From Botryosphaeria dothidea (Eukaryota; Ascomycota; Dothideomycetes; Botryosphaeriales; Botryosphaeriaceae), in the NCBI GenBank assembly GCA_011503125.2, contig WWBZ02000033.1, positions 1,736,001 to 1,800,000 on the forward strand: DNA of 64,000 nt, written 5' to 3'. The translations under genes and the position numbers were made by a program. Positions 1-10,402 of this stretch are shown here, piece by piece. Each line of letters begins with the position of its first letter. Position 1 is the first letter of the stretch. The notes beneath the pieces are model-generated. The model had not been told where the DNA came from. It saw nothing but the letters and a program-made list of their open reading frames with translations, and made no database searches.

Positions 1-377
1 GGTGCTTTTCTTCTGCCACTCCCTTATCTGCTTTTCGTGTACTTCGCATCCTGTAGCGTTTCTGAGGTAGGTGAAACGTTCCCAACTTTCTCTTTACTTC
101 AGTCTAGCAATTACGCCTTGCTCTCTCCGGGTTGTTGTAAAGCGTCAAGATGCTTGGCCATCTCGATGAAAGGCGTAATTCAACATTCGTACTAGAGCAA
201 TAACACAAGCAGCGGGAGAGTGAAAGATGCACAAAGGCATGTTTCGCTTCAATTTCATACACTTGCTTCTCTATCCAACGTCTAACGTCTCCTATGCTTT
301 CAGTCTTTCCCGGCAGAGCGGTGCTCTATTTCCTCCGTCATTTCTACTTTTACTATCTTTACCTCATCCGTTGCCTG
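1..377. other. Intergenic; upstream of methyltransferase gene
   Basis: I see no convincing gene here. The last part is pyrimidine-rich, as is common in fungal leaders just before a start codon. An open frame continues upstream of the methyltransferase start into this stretch, but it encodes a run of aromatic and hydrophobic residues that does not look like the conserved N-terminus, so I treat it as leader. Confidence 0.5.
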
Positions 378-1367
378 ATGGCCAAGGACCCGCCTCCGTT
401 TGCTCAATCCGATTACTGGGACGAGCGCTTCACCAAGAACCCGTCCGCTTTTGACTGGCTGCTTCCCGCGAACTGCCTTGACGGTCCCATCGTGGAAGCT
501 ATCGACGCCTCAAGCAATCCTCGCCCGAGCCTCTTACATATCGGCTGCGGCACCTCAGTCCTCTCCCTGCATCTCCGCTCCCACGTGAAAGACCCCCGTC
601 AGATTCACAACACCGACTTTTCCCGCGTGGCCGTTGAGCTCGGCGCCAAATGGGAGCGCGAAGTCTTCGAAGCCGAGGTCGCCGCCAAAGAAGCTGGCGG
701 AAGCTTCGGGACAAATGAAAAACCGGCGAATCCAGACCCAGCATCTTCGCCTACGACGAACGGCGAGGGGCGTGTAGAAATCACGAATGGTAGCCCGGAT
801 CACCCGCCCCGGATGCGTTGGAGCACCCTCGACCTGCTCTCTCCCTCCTCCATACGCGCCTTAGCCGAGAAGGAGACGTACGATATCGTCGTTGATAAGA
901 GCACATGCGATGCCATCAGCTGCGGCGACGACGTCTGCGTCTCCTTGCCCCATTCTCTGTTGCCGGCGGATTTCACTCTGAACCTAGGAGTAGAGGCAAC
1001 GATACTTAAAATCCACCCTCTTCATATTTTGGCTTTGCATTTGGCTTCCCTCGTTCCGGCTGGTGGTCGTTGGATAGCGTTGTCGTACTGCGGACACCGC
1101 TTTCCCTTCTTCGAGCCGTATCCGGAAAAGGTAGAAGAGGGAAGGTTGGACGACGAGGTGTTCGCAAAGGGGTTTGTCCATCCTGGAAGGCTTTGGCGGC
1201 TGGAAAGGAAGGAGATGGTTGAGGTGGAGGTGGAGGGTAGTGGTGCTGAAGGAAGGGGGATCGTGCATAGGCCGCGGACGGCGCATTGGGTATACGTGAT
1301 GGCGAGGACGGATGTGGCGCTGGGGGTGAAGAGACAAAGGACTGAAAACAATATGCAGTCAATTTGA
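378..1367 (+). CDS. Class I SAM-dependent methyltransferase (METTL13/EEF1A-KMT-like)
   Basis: Single-exon gene of 329 codons. The N-terminus carries YWDERF, typical of the METTL12/METTL13 and eEF1A-lysine methyltransferase group. The SAM-binding motif I follows as LLHIGCGTS at about residue 50, and a DIVVDKSTCDA segment at about residue 170 is the usual post-motif strand. A region rich in Gly, Pro and Asn near residues 100-145 is probably a disordered insertion. Known members methylate lysines or N-termini of translation factors; the substrate here is inferred only from family. I chose ATG 378 over an in-frame ATG at 294 because conserved sequence begins right after it. The next gene is convergent, about 220 bp away. 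The family call is firm, the substrate open. Confidence 0.8.
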   Translation: MAKDPPPFAQSDYWDERFTKNPSAFDWLLPANCLDGPIVEAIDASSNPRPSLLHIGCGTSVLSLHLRSHVKDPRQIHNTDFSRVAVELGAKWEREVFEAEVAAKEAGGSFGTNEKPANPDPASSPTTNGEGRVEITNGSPDHPPRMRWSTLDLLSPSSIRALAEKETYDIVVDKSTCDAISCGDDVCVSLPHSLLPADFTLNLGVEATILKIHPLHILALHLASLVPAGGRWIALSYCGHRFPFFEPYPEKVEEGRLDDEVFAKGFVHPGRLWRLERKEMVEVEVEGSGAEGRGIVHRPRTAHWVYVMARTDVALGVKRQRTENNMQSI

Positions 1368-1589
1368 CGTGGAATCGTGTAGATATGGAGAAGTGTGTTA
1401 TGACCTCAGCATCGGAACTGAACTTTATCCTGTGGGTGCTCAATGTCTTGCGCTCTTGGGGTTGTGGTTGTGGCCTTGTTGATTTTGTGATGCTAGAAAT
1501 AGTGAAGCAATACAACCAAAAGATGGACGGAGCAAAAGTGGCAGGAAGAGGTTAGGGCAGAGAAGATTAGACTGTACAATTGAGTGCCT

Positions 1590-3280
1590 CTATTGCCTTG
1601 ATATCGAGAAATTCCACCATGACCCCTCGCCTTTGTCCAATTTACTCTTGATCCGCTCGGCAGCGCGATTCATGTGTTTGACGTCTTCTTTTTCCAGTGA
1701 GCTGATATGCCATCCCTCCAAGCCATGAAAGAGCAACGCGACGCTGGATTCCTTCCACAAGGGGGCACCCTCTGTCTCGTTGATCCATATCGTCATGATC
1801 AGGTGGAATATGGACAGGATAAGTACGCCTAACGGCAGAACTATCCATTGCCACCTCACCTGGACGTACGTCTCATTGTGCATCGCCAAGCCAGGAGCCC
1901 TGAAGCTTGAACCTGACGTGCGGATTTGATCCGTCACGCTCGAGGCGATGCGGTCGAATGTGAGAGCCAAGTCTCGCTCTCTGAAGATGGCTTCTGACAG
2001 GCCGTACAGCCCAAAGTCCTCTTCGGGGAACACCGAAAACCCACCATTTCCACCCAAATTGGTGATATTGAAAAGTGTGCGGAAAAAGTAGCCAAGTCGT
2101 GCTTCTATGGGAGTGCTGACGGCGAAGAGAAACGTTTCGTTGGGAAATTCGTGCGCGTTCGCCTCGGGAACAGTCAGAACGAGACATCTGCCGTTGCCGG
2201 TCTGCACGTGAACTGTCTCCCCATTCTCATAGTAGTTTATCTTGAGGAATGATGTTGTAATAGGTCCAAAGCTTTCGACTGATCCGTTCACGATGCTGAC
2301 GTTCTGGTAGACTTTTCCACACCAGTATAAACCGCAAATCATGATCTCAGGTGCCAGGACCTCTGGAGTGACATCTTGCCGGCCTTTCTGATATTTATCA
2401 AAGAAGCTAGAGTACGATAAGGCCGTGGCAAGGTAATCCATATCACGATGTATGATGCTACCCAAACCCTCTTCAGGCAACGGAGCGACTATTCTGGTTT
2501 GCGTCCATTGACTGTCGTGTTCTGTTGAACGAGATTTCGTGGCCGGAAAGGTGATCGTCTGTAAGTATGTGTCCAGTGTGATGTTTTCATTTACTGAGTG
2601 AGAGCAGTTCGCCGACTTGAAAGTCCATGTCTCTTTGGCGGTAGGCGTAAGAGGACCGGAACCGCTGTCACAAGTAGTGTTGACTATTGAGGTTACATTT
2701 CGGCATATGCTGCACATTCCAAGTGAGAAAATCGGGTGCGGCCATCTGCACACTGGAGATGTGCACGTGTAGGTAGAGGGTGCTGTGATTGAGAGGTATA
2801 TGCCGTTCAGGACTGCACCCTGCATAGTGACATCGGTGACGTTGTCCAGAATCTGCGCAGCTGCAAGATACGCAGTTCCGACATCCACTTGTCGGACCCG
2901 GTACGCTATGATCTGTTGCGCAAACGGATCGAGGGCCATTGAGATTATTGTCGAAGCTGCGCCCAACGACGCGATCCAGTCACTTTTCCGGATGCTGAAA
3001 AGCAGTTGCAAAGATCCCCAGGGTCCTCTGCCTGCTTCGTCGTATTCTTGCAGCTTGATCAAGGGATTGAATCCCTGTCGGAACTGGATCCATTTAGCCT
3101 GACCAATGCAACTGGCGATAGGCAGAAGCAGCGCAGACTTTCCTACGGTAACACAGATAGATACAAGGGAGTTTGGCTCTATGGGAAGATGCCAATCCTT
3201 GAGCGCTTTCTTCTGTGTTCGCACGAGGATTGTCACAACTGCTAGCATGCACACAGTTGCAAGAAAAATGCAAATGATTT
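1590..3280 (-). CDS. DUF3176-type fungal membrane protein (main exon)
   Basis: About 560 residues on the minus strand. It starts with a hydrophobic helix (CIFLATVCMLAVVTILV), then a short loop and a second helix with KSALLLPIASCIGQAKW, then an EYDEAGRGPWGSLQLLF stretch. This order is typical of the DUF3176 family of ascomycete membrane proteins. A long, glycosylation-rich lumenal or extracellular domain follows, with many NxT/S sites and paired cysteines, and a last transmembrane segment (QWIVLPLGVLILSIFHLIMTIW) precedes a short cytoplasmic tail. No biochemical role is known for the family. In-frame stops lie directly upstream of residue 1 of this exon, so at least one intron must precede it; a candidate first exon is listed separately. 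The family call is good, the 5' structure is unresolved. Confidence 0.7.
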
Positions 3281-3289
3281 CTTAGTACT

Positions 3290-3554
3290 AGAAGCTATTG
3301 AACGACTCGGTGAGTTTCTGGTACATGTTGAGACAAATTGTTGGTTTTTGTGGCTTCGAGACACGGCCAGTTCGTCGTTGACGGATTGTGCCGGAGTTTG
3401 ACGAGCTGGGCAACGGAAGTGTATTATCCAGTCTTACAGAACGGGGGGAATTTGGTGACATTGTGAGGCTGTTTGGAGACGCGGAGGAAGCTCGGTCATG
3501 AAATTCCTGGCTCTGTGACATGGACAAGGAACGACTGGGGGTTTGATAAGGCAT
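3290..3554 (-). CDS. Candidate first coding exon of DUF3176 gene
   Basis: A Ser/Pro-rich open frame beginning at ATG 3554 (MPYQTPSRSLSMSQ) lies immediately upstream of the DUF3176 exon on the same strand. It fits the disordered cytoplasmic N-terminus usual for the family. The splice junction is not clear. The only acceptor that avoids the intervening stops is TAAG at 3281-3282, which needs a donor leaving one base of a codon. The best donor by appearance (GTACCA at 3324) is in the wrong phase, and a phase-matching GTGTCT is weak. Either the intron is atypical or the 5' end is damaged. Confidence 0.4.
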
Positions 3555-4609
3555 CTTGATGGAATTTGCGCTTGATCGGTCGGAATCGATGAATGAATGA
3601 CTTGATTGCTTGGTTGCTGGGGCGCTCGTGGTGTTGATCCCCAAGACGTCTCAGAATGAATGACTAAGCTAATATACTATCCAATAACAGATAACGGAGG
3701 TTATTGAGCTCATTTTCCATCACATCTTCTTATGGCAGCCAACGAAAAAAAGAACATACCGTAGTATTGTTTAGCATGAAGAAGAGCTAAAGAGATTGCC
3801 GAGAATGATGGCAAGTACACCTAAAGCATGCGGCAATTTATCCCTTAAGATATCAAGTGGTTACTGACCTCTCCAGCGTTCAATTACCCCGTATCACATG
3901 TTTCTGGCAGCCTCAGCTCATACCGCCCTACATGATTCGACATAAGAGTTTCTCGTGGCTAATACAGTATTGATTTGGCCTAGTATATTCTAAATTTCCA
4001 ATACAAAGCGGGCCATCGGTTACGCTACTCCAAAATGCCTCACTCACATGTTAATACCAATTAAGAAGGCTACTGATCGGATGGCCAGAGGCATTTTCCG
4101 GTTTGAATGAATGGTGCTGATTGTTTAACTTGCTCGCCTGTGATGGAATCTCGTCCATATATGACGGGTTACGTGTCTCAGCGGACAGTCTCGGCTATGA
4201 TCACCTCAGCTTATTGTTTGCCTGTCTCAAGAACTTTCAGACAAAAATCTGCCTTGTCCGCCTAGCTTATTATAGTTACTGGGGCCCCTGGTTCGGCCAA
4301 AACTTGTTACCATTCACATTCCATACTGCCGGGTCTACATCCAGGCTGTGGGAGCCAATTGGCGCACCGCCTCGCCGCTTCATTTTCCAGCCTTCTCTTT
4401 CGTTCCAAAACCTTTCGCTCATGAATAGTTATGTGATCGAAAGGCGTCAGCGGTCGGACCTCCTTGAGTTGGACACGTGCACATAACAGAAGTAGACCGA
4501 GTTTCCCATTCTTGATGTTCCTCTGGCCTTGCCAAACCTCTTTAACATGCTAAACGAAGTCTGTTCCAAAATCACCGACAAGGGAATCACGGTGGAACGC
4601 CAATATAGC
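3555..4609. other. Intergenic, between divergent genes
   Basis: This AT-richer stretch separates the DUF3176 gene from the small secreted-protein gene. It has several short open frames, including one of about 120 codons at 4121-4486 on the plus strand with no recognisable domain. I see no gene I can support; it probably contains both promoters. Confidence 0.5.
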
Positions 4610-5020
4610 ATGATATTCAAATCATGGATCCTGATACTTGGCTTGGTGTTATCACGCCCCAAAGCCACGCGCGCGGATGGCCCAACTTACGTATATATTG
4701 ACACCGTCTCGGGATACGACGAGCTTTCCAAATGCGCCGAAATCCCACTAAGCACTTTCGTCCGCAACATGGAGAACTGTTGTCGCGACGGGTCGCAACT
4801 GACATCCTATTCCTGTTTCTGCACCAACAGCTACCAAAAGTTCAACTTCGACATATCAACAGCGGTTCTGGCTCAATGCGGACAATCATTATGGAATGAT
4901 ATTGGGGAGCCTGATTTAAGGTTCGCATTGTTCTTCAGCATTTGCATAACTTGCTCGACCACCCAGAGCTCGTCGAGAAGCCTGAATTGGGAATGCGGGT
5001 GTCGGGCACAAAAGGGCTGA
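4610..5020 (+). CDS. Small secreted cysteine-rich protein
   Basis: The frame starts at ATG 4610 and opens with a short basic-hydrophobic segment (MIFKSWILILGLVL) that looks like a signal peptide. A compact Cys-rich domain follows, with LSKCAEIPLSTFVRNM, ENCCRDG, SYSCFCT and AVLAQC. The spacing resembles CFEM-like and related secreted domains of ascomycetes (C, CC, CFC, then a C about 25 residues on). Such proteins are cell-wall or extracellular; the ligand is unknown. An upstream in-frame ATG at 4529 would bury the signal sequence, so I rejected it. The reading frame after about 4918 loses family character, and AG|GTTCGC there could be a splice donor, so the true C-terminus may be spliced elsewhere. 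Domain call moderate; gene end uncertain. Confidence 0.5.
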   Translation: MIFKSWILILGLVLSRPKATRADGPTYVYIDTVSGYDELSKCAEIPLSTFVRNMENCCRDGSQLTSYSCFCTNSYQKFNFDISTAVLAQCGQSLWNDIGEPDLRFALFFSICITCSTTQSSSRSLNWECGCRAQKG

Positions 5021-5578
5021 GTCGCATTCGTTCGTGTAGAGAGAACGAGACCGTCGCACGTAAATCTACTGGAATACGGTCTTTGGGCGGGGCGTAGTAA
5101 ACGTCTGCGGAGGGTGAAAGAGAGCGCTTCCGTTCCTCTTGAAGAAAGAGTGGCAACAGGGTCAGCATGGCAGCAAGTATGATCGGGAATCTGTCCATGG
5201 AGGGGTCCCGTGTTCACTGGGTTCCGTCCGCTTCAGGAGAAGGCTTGAGATATCGTACCAACTGTCCAAAAATGGCACTTCGGTCATTATGAAAGCATAT
5301 TTCACCTTCACCTGTACATCCGGCTCACTCTCTAAGCGATTTGGGAGTCCTGGACTGGTCGTTATCATGGTGTTTGATTGATCTTTTACCGAGAAGATGC
5401 TGATGCACCTAAGTACGCTGGAGATTTTCCAAGCAGATATGTATCTGTGTCCTTTGTACCGAGCTTTTCATGTACCTCCCATTCTAAGCTGATCATAATA
5501 AGTCGTCAACCCATCCTCTTCCTTTTCCCCCGGCCGTTGATTCTTTTTAACCCGCTTCCAATTCTTCCTCTCTACCCC
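5021..5578. other. Intergenic or 3' regions
   Basis: Possible 3' exon of the secreted-protein gene and 3' flank of the transporter. Overlapping short frames occur on both strands, including an 87-codon minus-strand frame with a hydrophobic N-terminus at 4935-5198. None shows conserved sequence I recognise. Confidence 0.4.
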
Positions 5579-7285
5579 CTACTCCCTCTTCCGCCCCATC
5601 CTCGGCAACCCCATCCAGCATATCCAACACCCTACAATCAACGCCAGCACAAACGGTTGCAACACCTGCACGCCCCTCGCCTGCGCAATCGCACCCACCG
5701 CAAACGGAAAAACCGCCGCCCCGCCACCCCCAAAAGCCGCCGCGAACCCTATCGCCGAGACGTGCAAATACTTCGGCAGCAGCTTCGTCGCCGCAACCAC
5801 CGCACCGGGGAACATCGGACCCAGAAAGAACCCCTGGAACGCCACCGCAATCGCACTGAGCAAGAAACTCGGGACGAGCCAGAACAAGAGCTCAAGCACA
5901 GCGCAGATGGGCAGGTAGATGGCGATGGCCAGCTTCTCGCCGACGCGGGGCGTCACGAAGCCCAGGACGATGCGGCCGACGGCCATGCCGAGCCAGAAGC
6001 CCGTCGCAGTCATGCCGGAGGCGAAGGCGGCGCCGCCGCGCACGCGCAGCATGAAGGTGACGATCCAGCCGCCGAGGGCGACCTCGACGCCGACGTAGAC
6101 GAGCAGGAAGAAGGCGCACAGCCAGGTGACGCGGGCGGCGGGCCGCTTGGCGAGGGCTTCGCGCATGCGCGAGCTCTGGGCCGAACCGGGCGTCTTGGGG
6201 TTTTGGGCGCGGAAGACGGCGGCAGTGGCGCCCCAGAAGGTGATGAGACAGAAGGCGAGCTCGAGGGCGGAGCAGCCGACCTGGTTGAAGTCGTGTTAGC
6301 GTAGAAGTGTTGTCGATCCAGGGATACTGTAATGGGGAATTTCCTCTTCAGGTAATTGGGATGAACTGCCTATTCGGGGAAAGTGTTTCGTTTGACGAAA
6401 CGGTTTGGAGCTTTGCAGACAGAGTCGCCTCTCAAAGTATGGAAACTTTCAGGCGGCTCTGGGATCGACTGTATAAGAGAACAATCTGACGTACCATGAC
6501 GTAGTAGAACTCAAACCACTGTAAGTTGGCTTTGGTGATCATACTGGTGGCTACAAGAGGACTGATGGTGGCTCCGAAGCTATAGAAAGCATGGAGAAAA
6601 CCAAGGACTTCGTTAGCGTTGGCCATGCTGCCCATCCAAGCATTCCAGCCAGCATCCTCGAGGCCGTTCCCGAAGCCAGCAATCGCAAACACAATGACGA
6701 GTACGGGATATGGCGGATGAGCGACCATGACAGCGTAGGCTATCAAATGGCAAAGTGGGCCGAGGAAAGCAACACCACGCTGGCCGAATTTAAGATGGAC
6801 GGTGTTATTCAACAAGGCGGAGGCGCAGTAACCTATCAGTGGGGATAAGAATACGAGAGATACGATGGTGTAGGTGAGGTCATAGTATTCTTCAAGCTGT
6901 GGCATGACTTTGTCAGCGGGAAGTCTCAGGAATGGCGGGGCATGTTTGAACGTACGTATGGTAGCAGAGCGCCGTAAGCAGCGTCATTGGCGCCCATGAT
7001 GAAGAAACTCCAGAATGCAGAAAAGGTACGGTATGTATTGACGCGGGGGTTGTTCCATTCCTGCAGCTTTTCGGTAGCGGTGGTAGGGGAAGGGAGAGTG
7101 TCGACTGGGTCATTGTTCTTGCTGCTGTCATCCGGGATTTGCGACAGAGTGAGGCTTCTGACACTCCTGATACTTTCTGGCCTCTGTGACTTTATTGATA
7201 CTGGTTTGGTGGGCAAACATGTCTGATCTTGAAGCTCAACGACGCATGTTGAAGAGCCGCCATTGTTGACAGCCTGGAATGCCAT
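5579..7285 (-). CDS. Major facilitator superfamily transporter (FHS/BSC6-like)
   Basis: Three exons, 5579..6280, 6495..6896 and 6956..7285, give 477 residues in continuous phase. Introns are 214 and 59 nt; the second has GTACGT and CCACAG boundaries. A disordered cytoplasmic N-terminus of about 85 residues leads into MGANDAAYGALLPY, the first helix, typical of fucose/hexose-permease-like MFS proteins. FGNGLEDAGWNAWMGS follows in the middle, and GMAVGRIVLGFVTPRVGEK marks the loop between helices 8 and 9. About twelve membrane segments are visible. These proteins sit in the plasma membrane or vacuole; the substrate cannot be read from sequence. The gene is divergent from TFB4, about 500 bp away. 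It appears intact, unlike the transporter near 52 kb. Confidence 0.82.
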
Positions 7286-7783
7286 AGCGTCGTGGTAAAA
7301 TGTACAAAAAAAAAAGATCAGAACGAAGAGCAGATGTTAAAGAGAATTACCTGGGTGTCGAGAATCAGGTGACGAGACAGGGCTTCGAATCGATCGAGCC
7401 CAGAATTAATGTGTGTGTTGGCTGCAGGGCGGTTGCAGCCCGCAATAAGTAGGTAAATGGGGGCGAAGCTGATTTCAGCCAGAGTTGAGGGGCGGTGACA
7501 CAGCAGACTTCGAGTCACGACGGCCACATGGCGAGTCGTCTGCAAGTGCTTCCCGGTGTCCAGGAGAGGAAAGGAAAAAGCGAATTGCGGGAGAGGAGAT
7601 GATTTGGTTGGACTCCGCAAACGGAGAAGCTGGGGAAGGCGGAATCGCGGGCCGGCTTCCCTCCAATCAGTGGGCGGCGATGAGGTCTGCCTCCGGCTAA
7701 ACATCGGCGCTGATCTCTCGGCGTGTGCGACGCTTTGAAGCTGCCGGCGCGTTTACTGTCCTACACCTGCTCACCATCGCGAC
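7286..7783. promoter_or_regulatory. Divergent promoter region, MFS transporter / TFB4
   Basis: About 500 bp between two start codons facing away from each other. It is pyrimidine-rich near both starts and has an A-run just outside the transporter start. I see no clear TATA box. It must carry the 5' leaders and core promoters of both genes. Confidence 0.6.
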
Positions 7784-9037
7784 ATGGAGGCCGTCGACGG
7801 GACTGTGCGCAGCTACAAAGGCTTCGACGGTACGGTGTATATTCCGCCTATCTTGATCGAACTCTCTTTGACTGACTGCCCGTGCAAGGCCCTCCTCCGT
7901 CTCTGCTGACCATCATCCTCGACACAAATCCCCACGCCTGGGCCCACCTCTCAGATACCCTGCCGCTGTCGAAGGCAATCGCGAACCTCCTGGTCTTCAT
8001 AAACGCCCATCTGGCCATCAACTCGGCCAACCAGGTTGCCGTGCTCGCAAGCCACACCCAGCAAGCCACATGGCTGTATCCCACCCCGCATGCGCCCAAG
8101 GCCAAGCGCCGCCACGCACAAAATGGAAATAAGGAGAGGAATGGCGTTGTAGACGGCGATGTCGATATGTCCGACATCCCGAGCATGGACGATGCGAATA
8201 AGTATCGCCCTTTCCGCAACGTCGAGACGGAGCTGCTGGCCAACCTGCGTGCCCTCATGTTCCACACCAGCGAGTCCGATCTCAAGTCCAGCACTACTAC
8301 CCTGGTTGCTGGTGCCCTTACGACCGCTCTCGCCTACATTGCCAAAGCCAACCTCAAGTCGGCGCCCCAGGTTGGCGATGCCCAGATGACAGACCTCGCC
8401 ACTGCTGCAGACCCGCCTGCCACCCGATCCTCCTTGACCTCGCGTATTCTCGTTCTCAGCGTGTCGGGCGACTTAGCTTCACAATACATCCCCGTCATGA
8501 ATGCCATTTTCGCTGCCCAACGTCAGCGCATCGCCATAGACATCCTTAAACTGGCGGGTGACACCATCTTCTTGCAGCAGGCCTGCGACGCGACTGGCGG
8601 CATCTACATGAAGCCATCAGCACCTGAAGGTCTATTGCAGTACCTGATGATGGCCTTCCTGCCCGACGACACGGCGCGGAAGCACTTAGTGCTTCCGAGT
8701 GCAGGCGAAGTGGATTTCAGAGCAGCCTGTTTCTGCCACAGGCGCGTGGTGGATATAGGCTACGTCTGCTCTGTGTGCTTGAGTAGTAAGTTCTCAATTC
8801 ATGCTCAAAATCGGGGTTGCCTGGTGTTGACGAGAGGTGCTTTTAGTCTTCTGCGAGCCGCCCGCCGATCAAACATGCCCCACGTGCACCAACCCATTGA
8901 GTGTTTTTGGCTCGATCACCAGGATCCCAGCCTTGATACCCCGGAAAAAGAAGAAGAGAAAGAGGGTTGCGGGAGAAGCGACGCCGGGAGGGGCGTCAGG
9001 CACTTCTGGCGGTGGAGCTACGCCAATCCCGTCGTAG
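7784..9037 (+). CDS. TFB4: TFIIH core subunit Tfb4 (p34)
   Basis: Exons 7784..7829, 7889..8785 and 8847..9037 give 377 residues; introns are 59 and 61 nt with GTACGG/GCAAG and GTAAGT/TTTAG ends. The N-terminal half is a von Willebrand A-like fold (SLLTIILDTNPHAW, then LAINSANQVAVLASH) as in p34/Tfb4. Near residues 300-345 is a C4-type zinc finger, with CFCHRRVVDIGYVCSVC continuing across the last intron to FCEPPADQTCPTC. A basic KKKKRKR tail follows. Tfb4 holds p44/Ssl1 in the TFIIH core, used in nucleotide excision repair and in promoter opening by RNA polymerase II. The first exon supplies only MEAVDGTVRSYKGFD. Length and both domains match the family. Confidence 0.93.
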
Positions 9038-10402
9038 TTGCATTTCGTTGTGGTCTGATGGCATGGTCTGGCGCATGATATCATTTTGCTTCGGTAGGAA
9101 CGGCGTTGGTCAGATCAAAACAAGTGGGGTTTGCATGGCGCATGTGGTGGGCAGCAGGGCGTTTTTAAGACTTGGCGAACATGATGGCATCTGGTCCTGG
9201 CGCTGATGCGGCTACAGGTGAGGATTGCAGCCGACGGTTAGGGCCAGATGGCGCTCGAAACGGGGCGATGATGAGGAGTTGGAGCTTTGATTTGGGAGGC
9301 TTCGTTACAAGCATGAAAACATGTTTACATTCGAACGAGCATTTCAACCGCTGACATGAGGGAAGCGGCGGATGATCTGGACGACTTAGCTTCTAGATGT
9401 TGGACAGGTCTGGACAGGTCGACAGGTACTGGAGGGCAGGGGATCGTTTCGCCGCACACGCCGTACCTGGTCGGGCAGTACTGTACCCGCCGCGGTGCCC
9501 AGGAACCAGGACAGCTCGGCAGCGGGGAAATGAGTCAGGACGGGATGCAATGGATAATAGGTGCATAAGCGGGAGTTTGTGTGCTCGGAGGGAGGTGCGG
9601 GAGGGAGTCATGTGTGATGGCATTTCTCGCTCGGTTCCGGCGTCCTGGCTGGAGGAATGGGGCTCGTTCGGGCGTCGTTCTCGAAAGGCGCAATCATCAG
9701 CAGACATGGGGAGCGGTGATGATGCTGGCCGCGGTGGAACACGAGATTGGGGACCAGGGTAGCTCCGCACCGAGAGCGGCAGTGATGTGCAAGGCCGGGG
9801 CAAGCTCTGGCAAGCTTCCAGCTCCGGCTGCTCCCTCCGCGCTTGGCCTGTGGGCTTGAGCCACCTCCGCGCGCCTTTCCCGCAAAACTTCGGCTGGATA
9901 TGTAACCTCGCCTTCTCGCCTTGCCCCCGCCCCGCATCCTCCACCCAGCCAGCGTCGTATCCCGCTCCAAGGCTCAATCCCGGCCGGAAGATTTGCTGCC
10001 GCACTTTCCCAGGGTACCTGATCGTCGCCAACGCCGCCATTCGTCAATTGTTTCGCTTCGGCGCCGTTTCGCGCGAGCAGGGCCCCTTACGTCGTTCCTT
10101 CGCTTGATGGCGCCGGCCCTGACTTCTGCGCAGTGATGTGATGATGTACCTACTTAGCTTGCCCGCATCCCACCGGGGAAGCACCACCTTGGTCCAAGTG
10201 TGGGCGGGGCCGTTGTAGCGACTGCGGCACCCCCGAGATGAGGAGACATTATTCCTGGTCGCCTGTACAAAAAGCTGCATCTTCCCCGGAATCTCCGGGT
10301 CTGCAGCTGTCTTGTTCCTCCCGCTCCTTCGCTCCATCGTTGTGGAAGAAAGCTGCTGCGCGAACGGCTTCTCTCTCGTCGTAACTGTCGAAGCTCGCGA
10401 CC
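9038..10402. other. Intergenic; 3' flank of TFB4 and promoter of beta-galactosidase
   Basis: About 1.35 kb of GC-rich DNA with overlapping open frames on both strands, the longest 215 codons at 9393-10040 minus. All are Arg/Pro/Ser-rich shadows without conserved motifs. The long space before a secreted glycosidase is compatible with a regulated promoter, but I cannot assign operator sites. Confidence 0.5.

Noticed and set aside
5378..6304. Plus-strand open frame of 308 codons
   Set aside because: Antisense to the MFS transporter's third exon; His/Arg/Gln-rich, low complexity.
9393..10040. Minus-strand open frame of 215 codons before the beta-galactosidase
   Set aside because: No conserved sequence; sits in the promoter region and is one of several overlapping frames.
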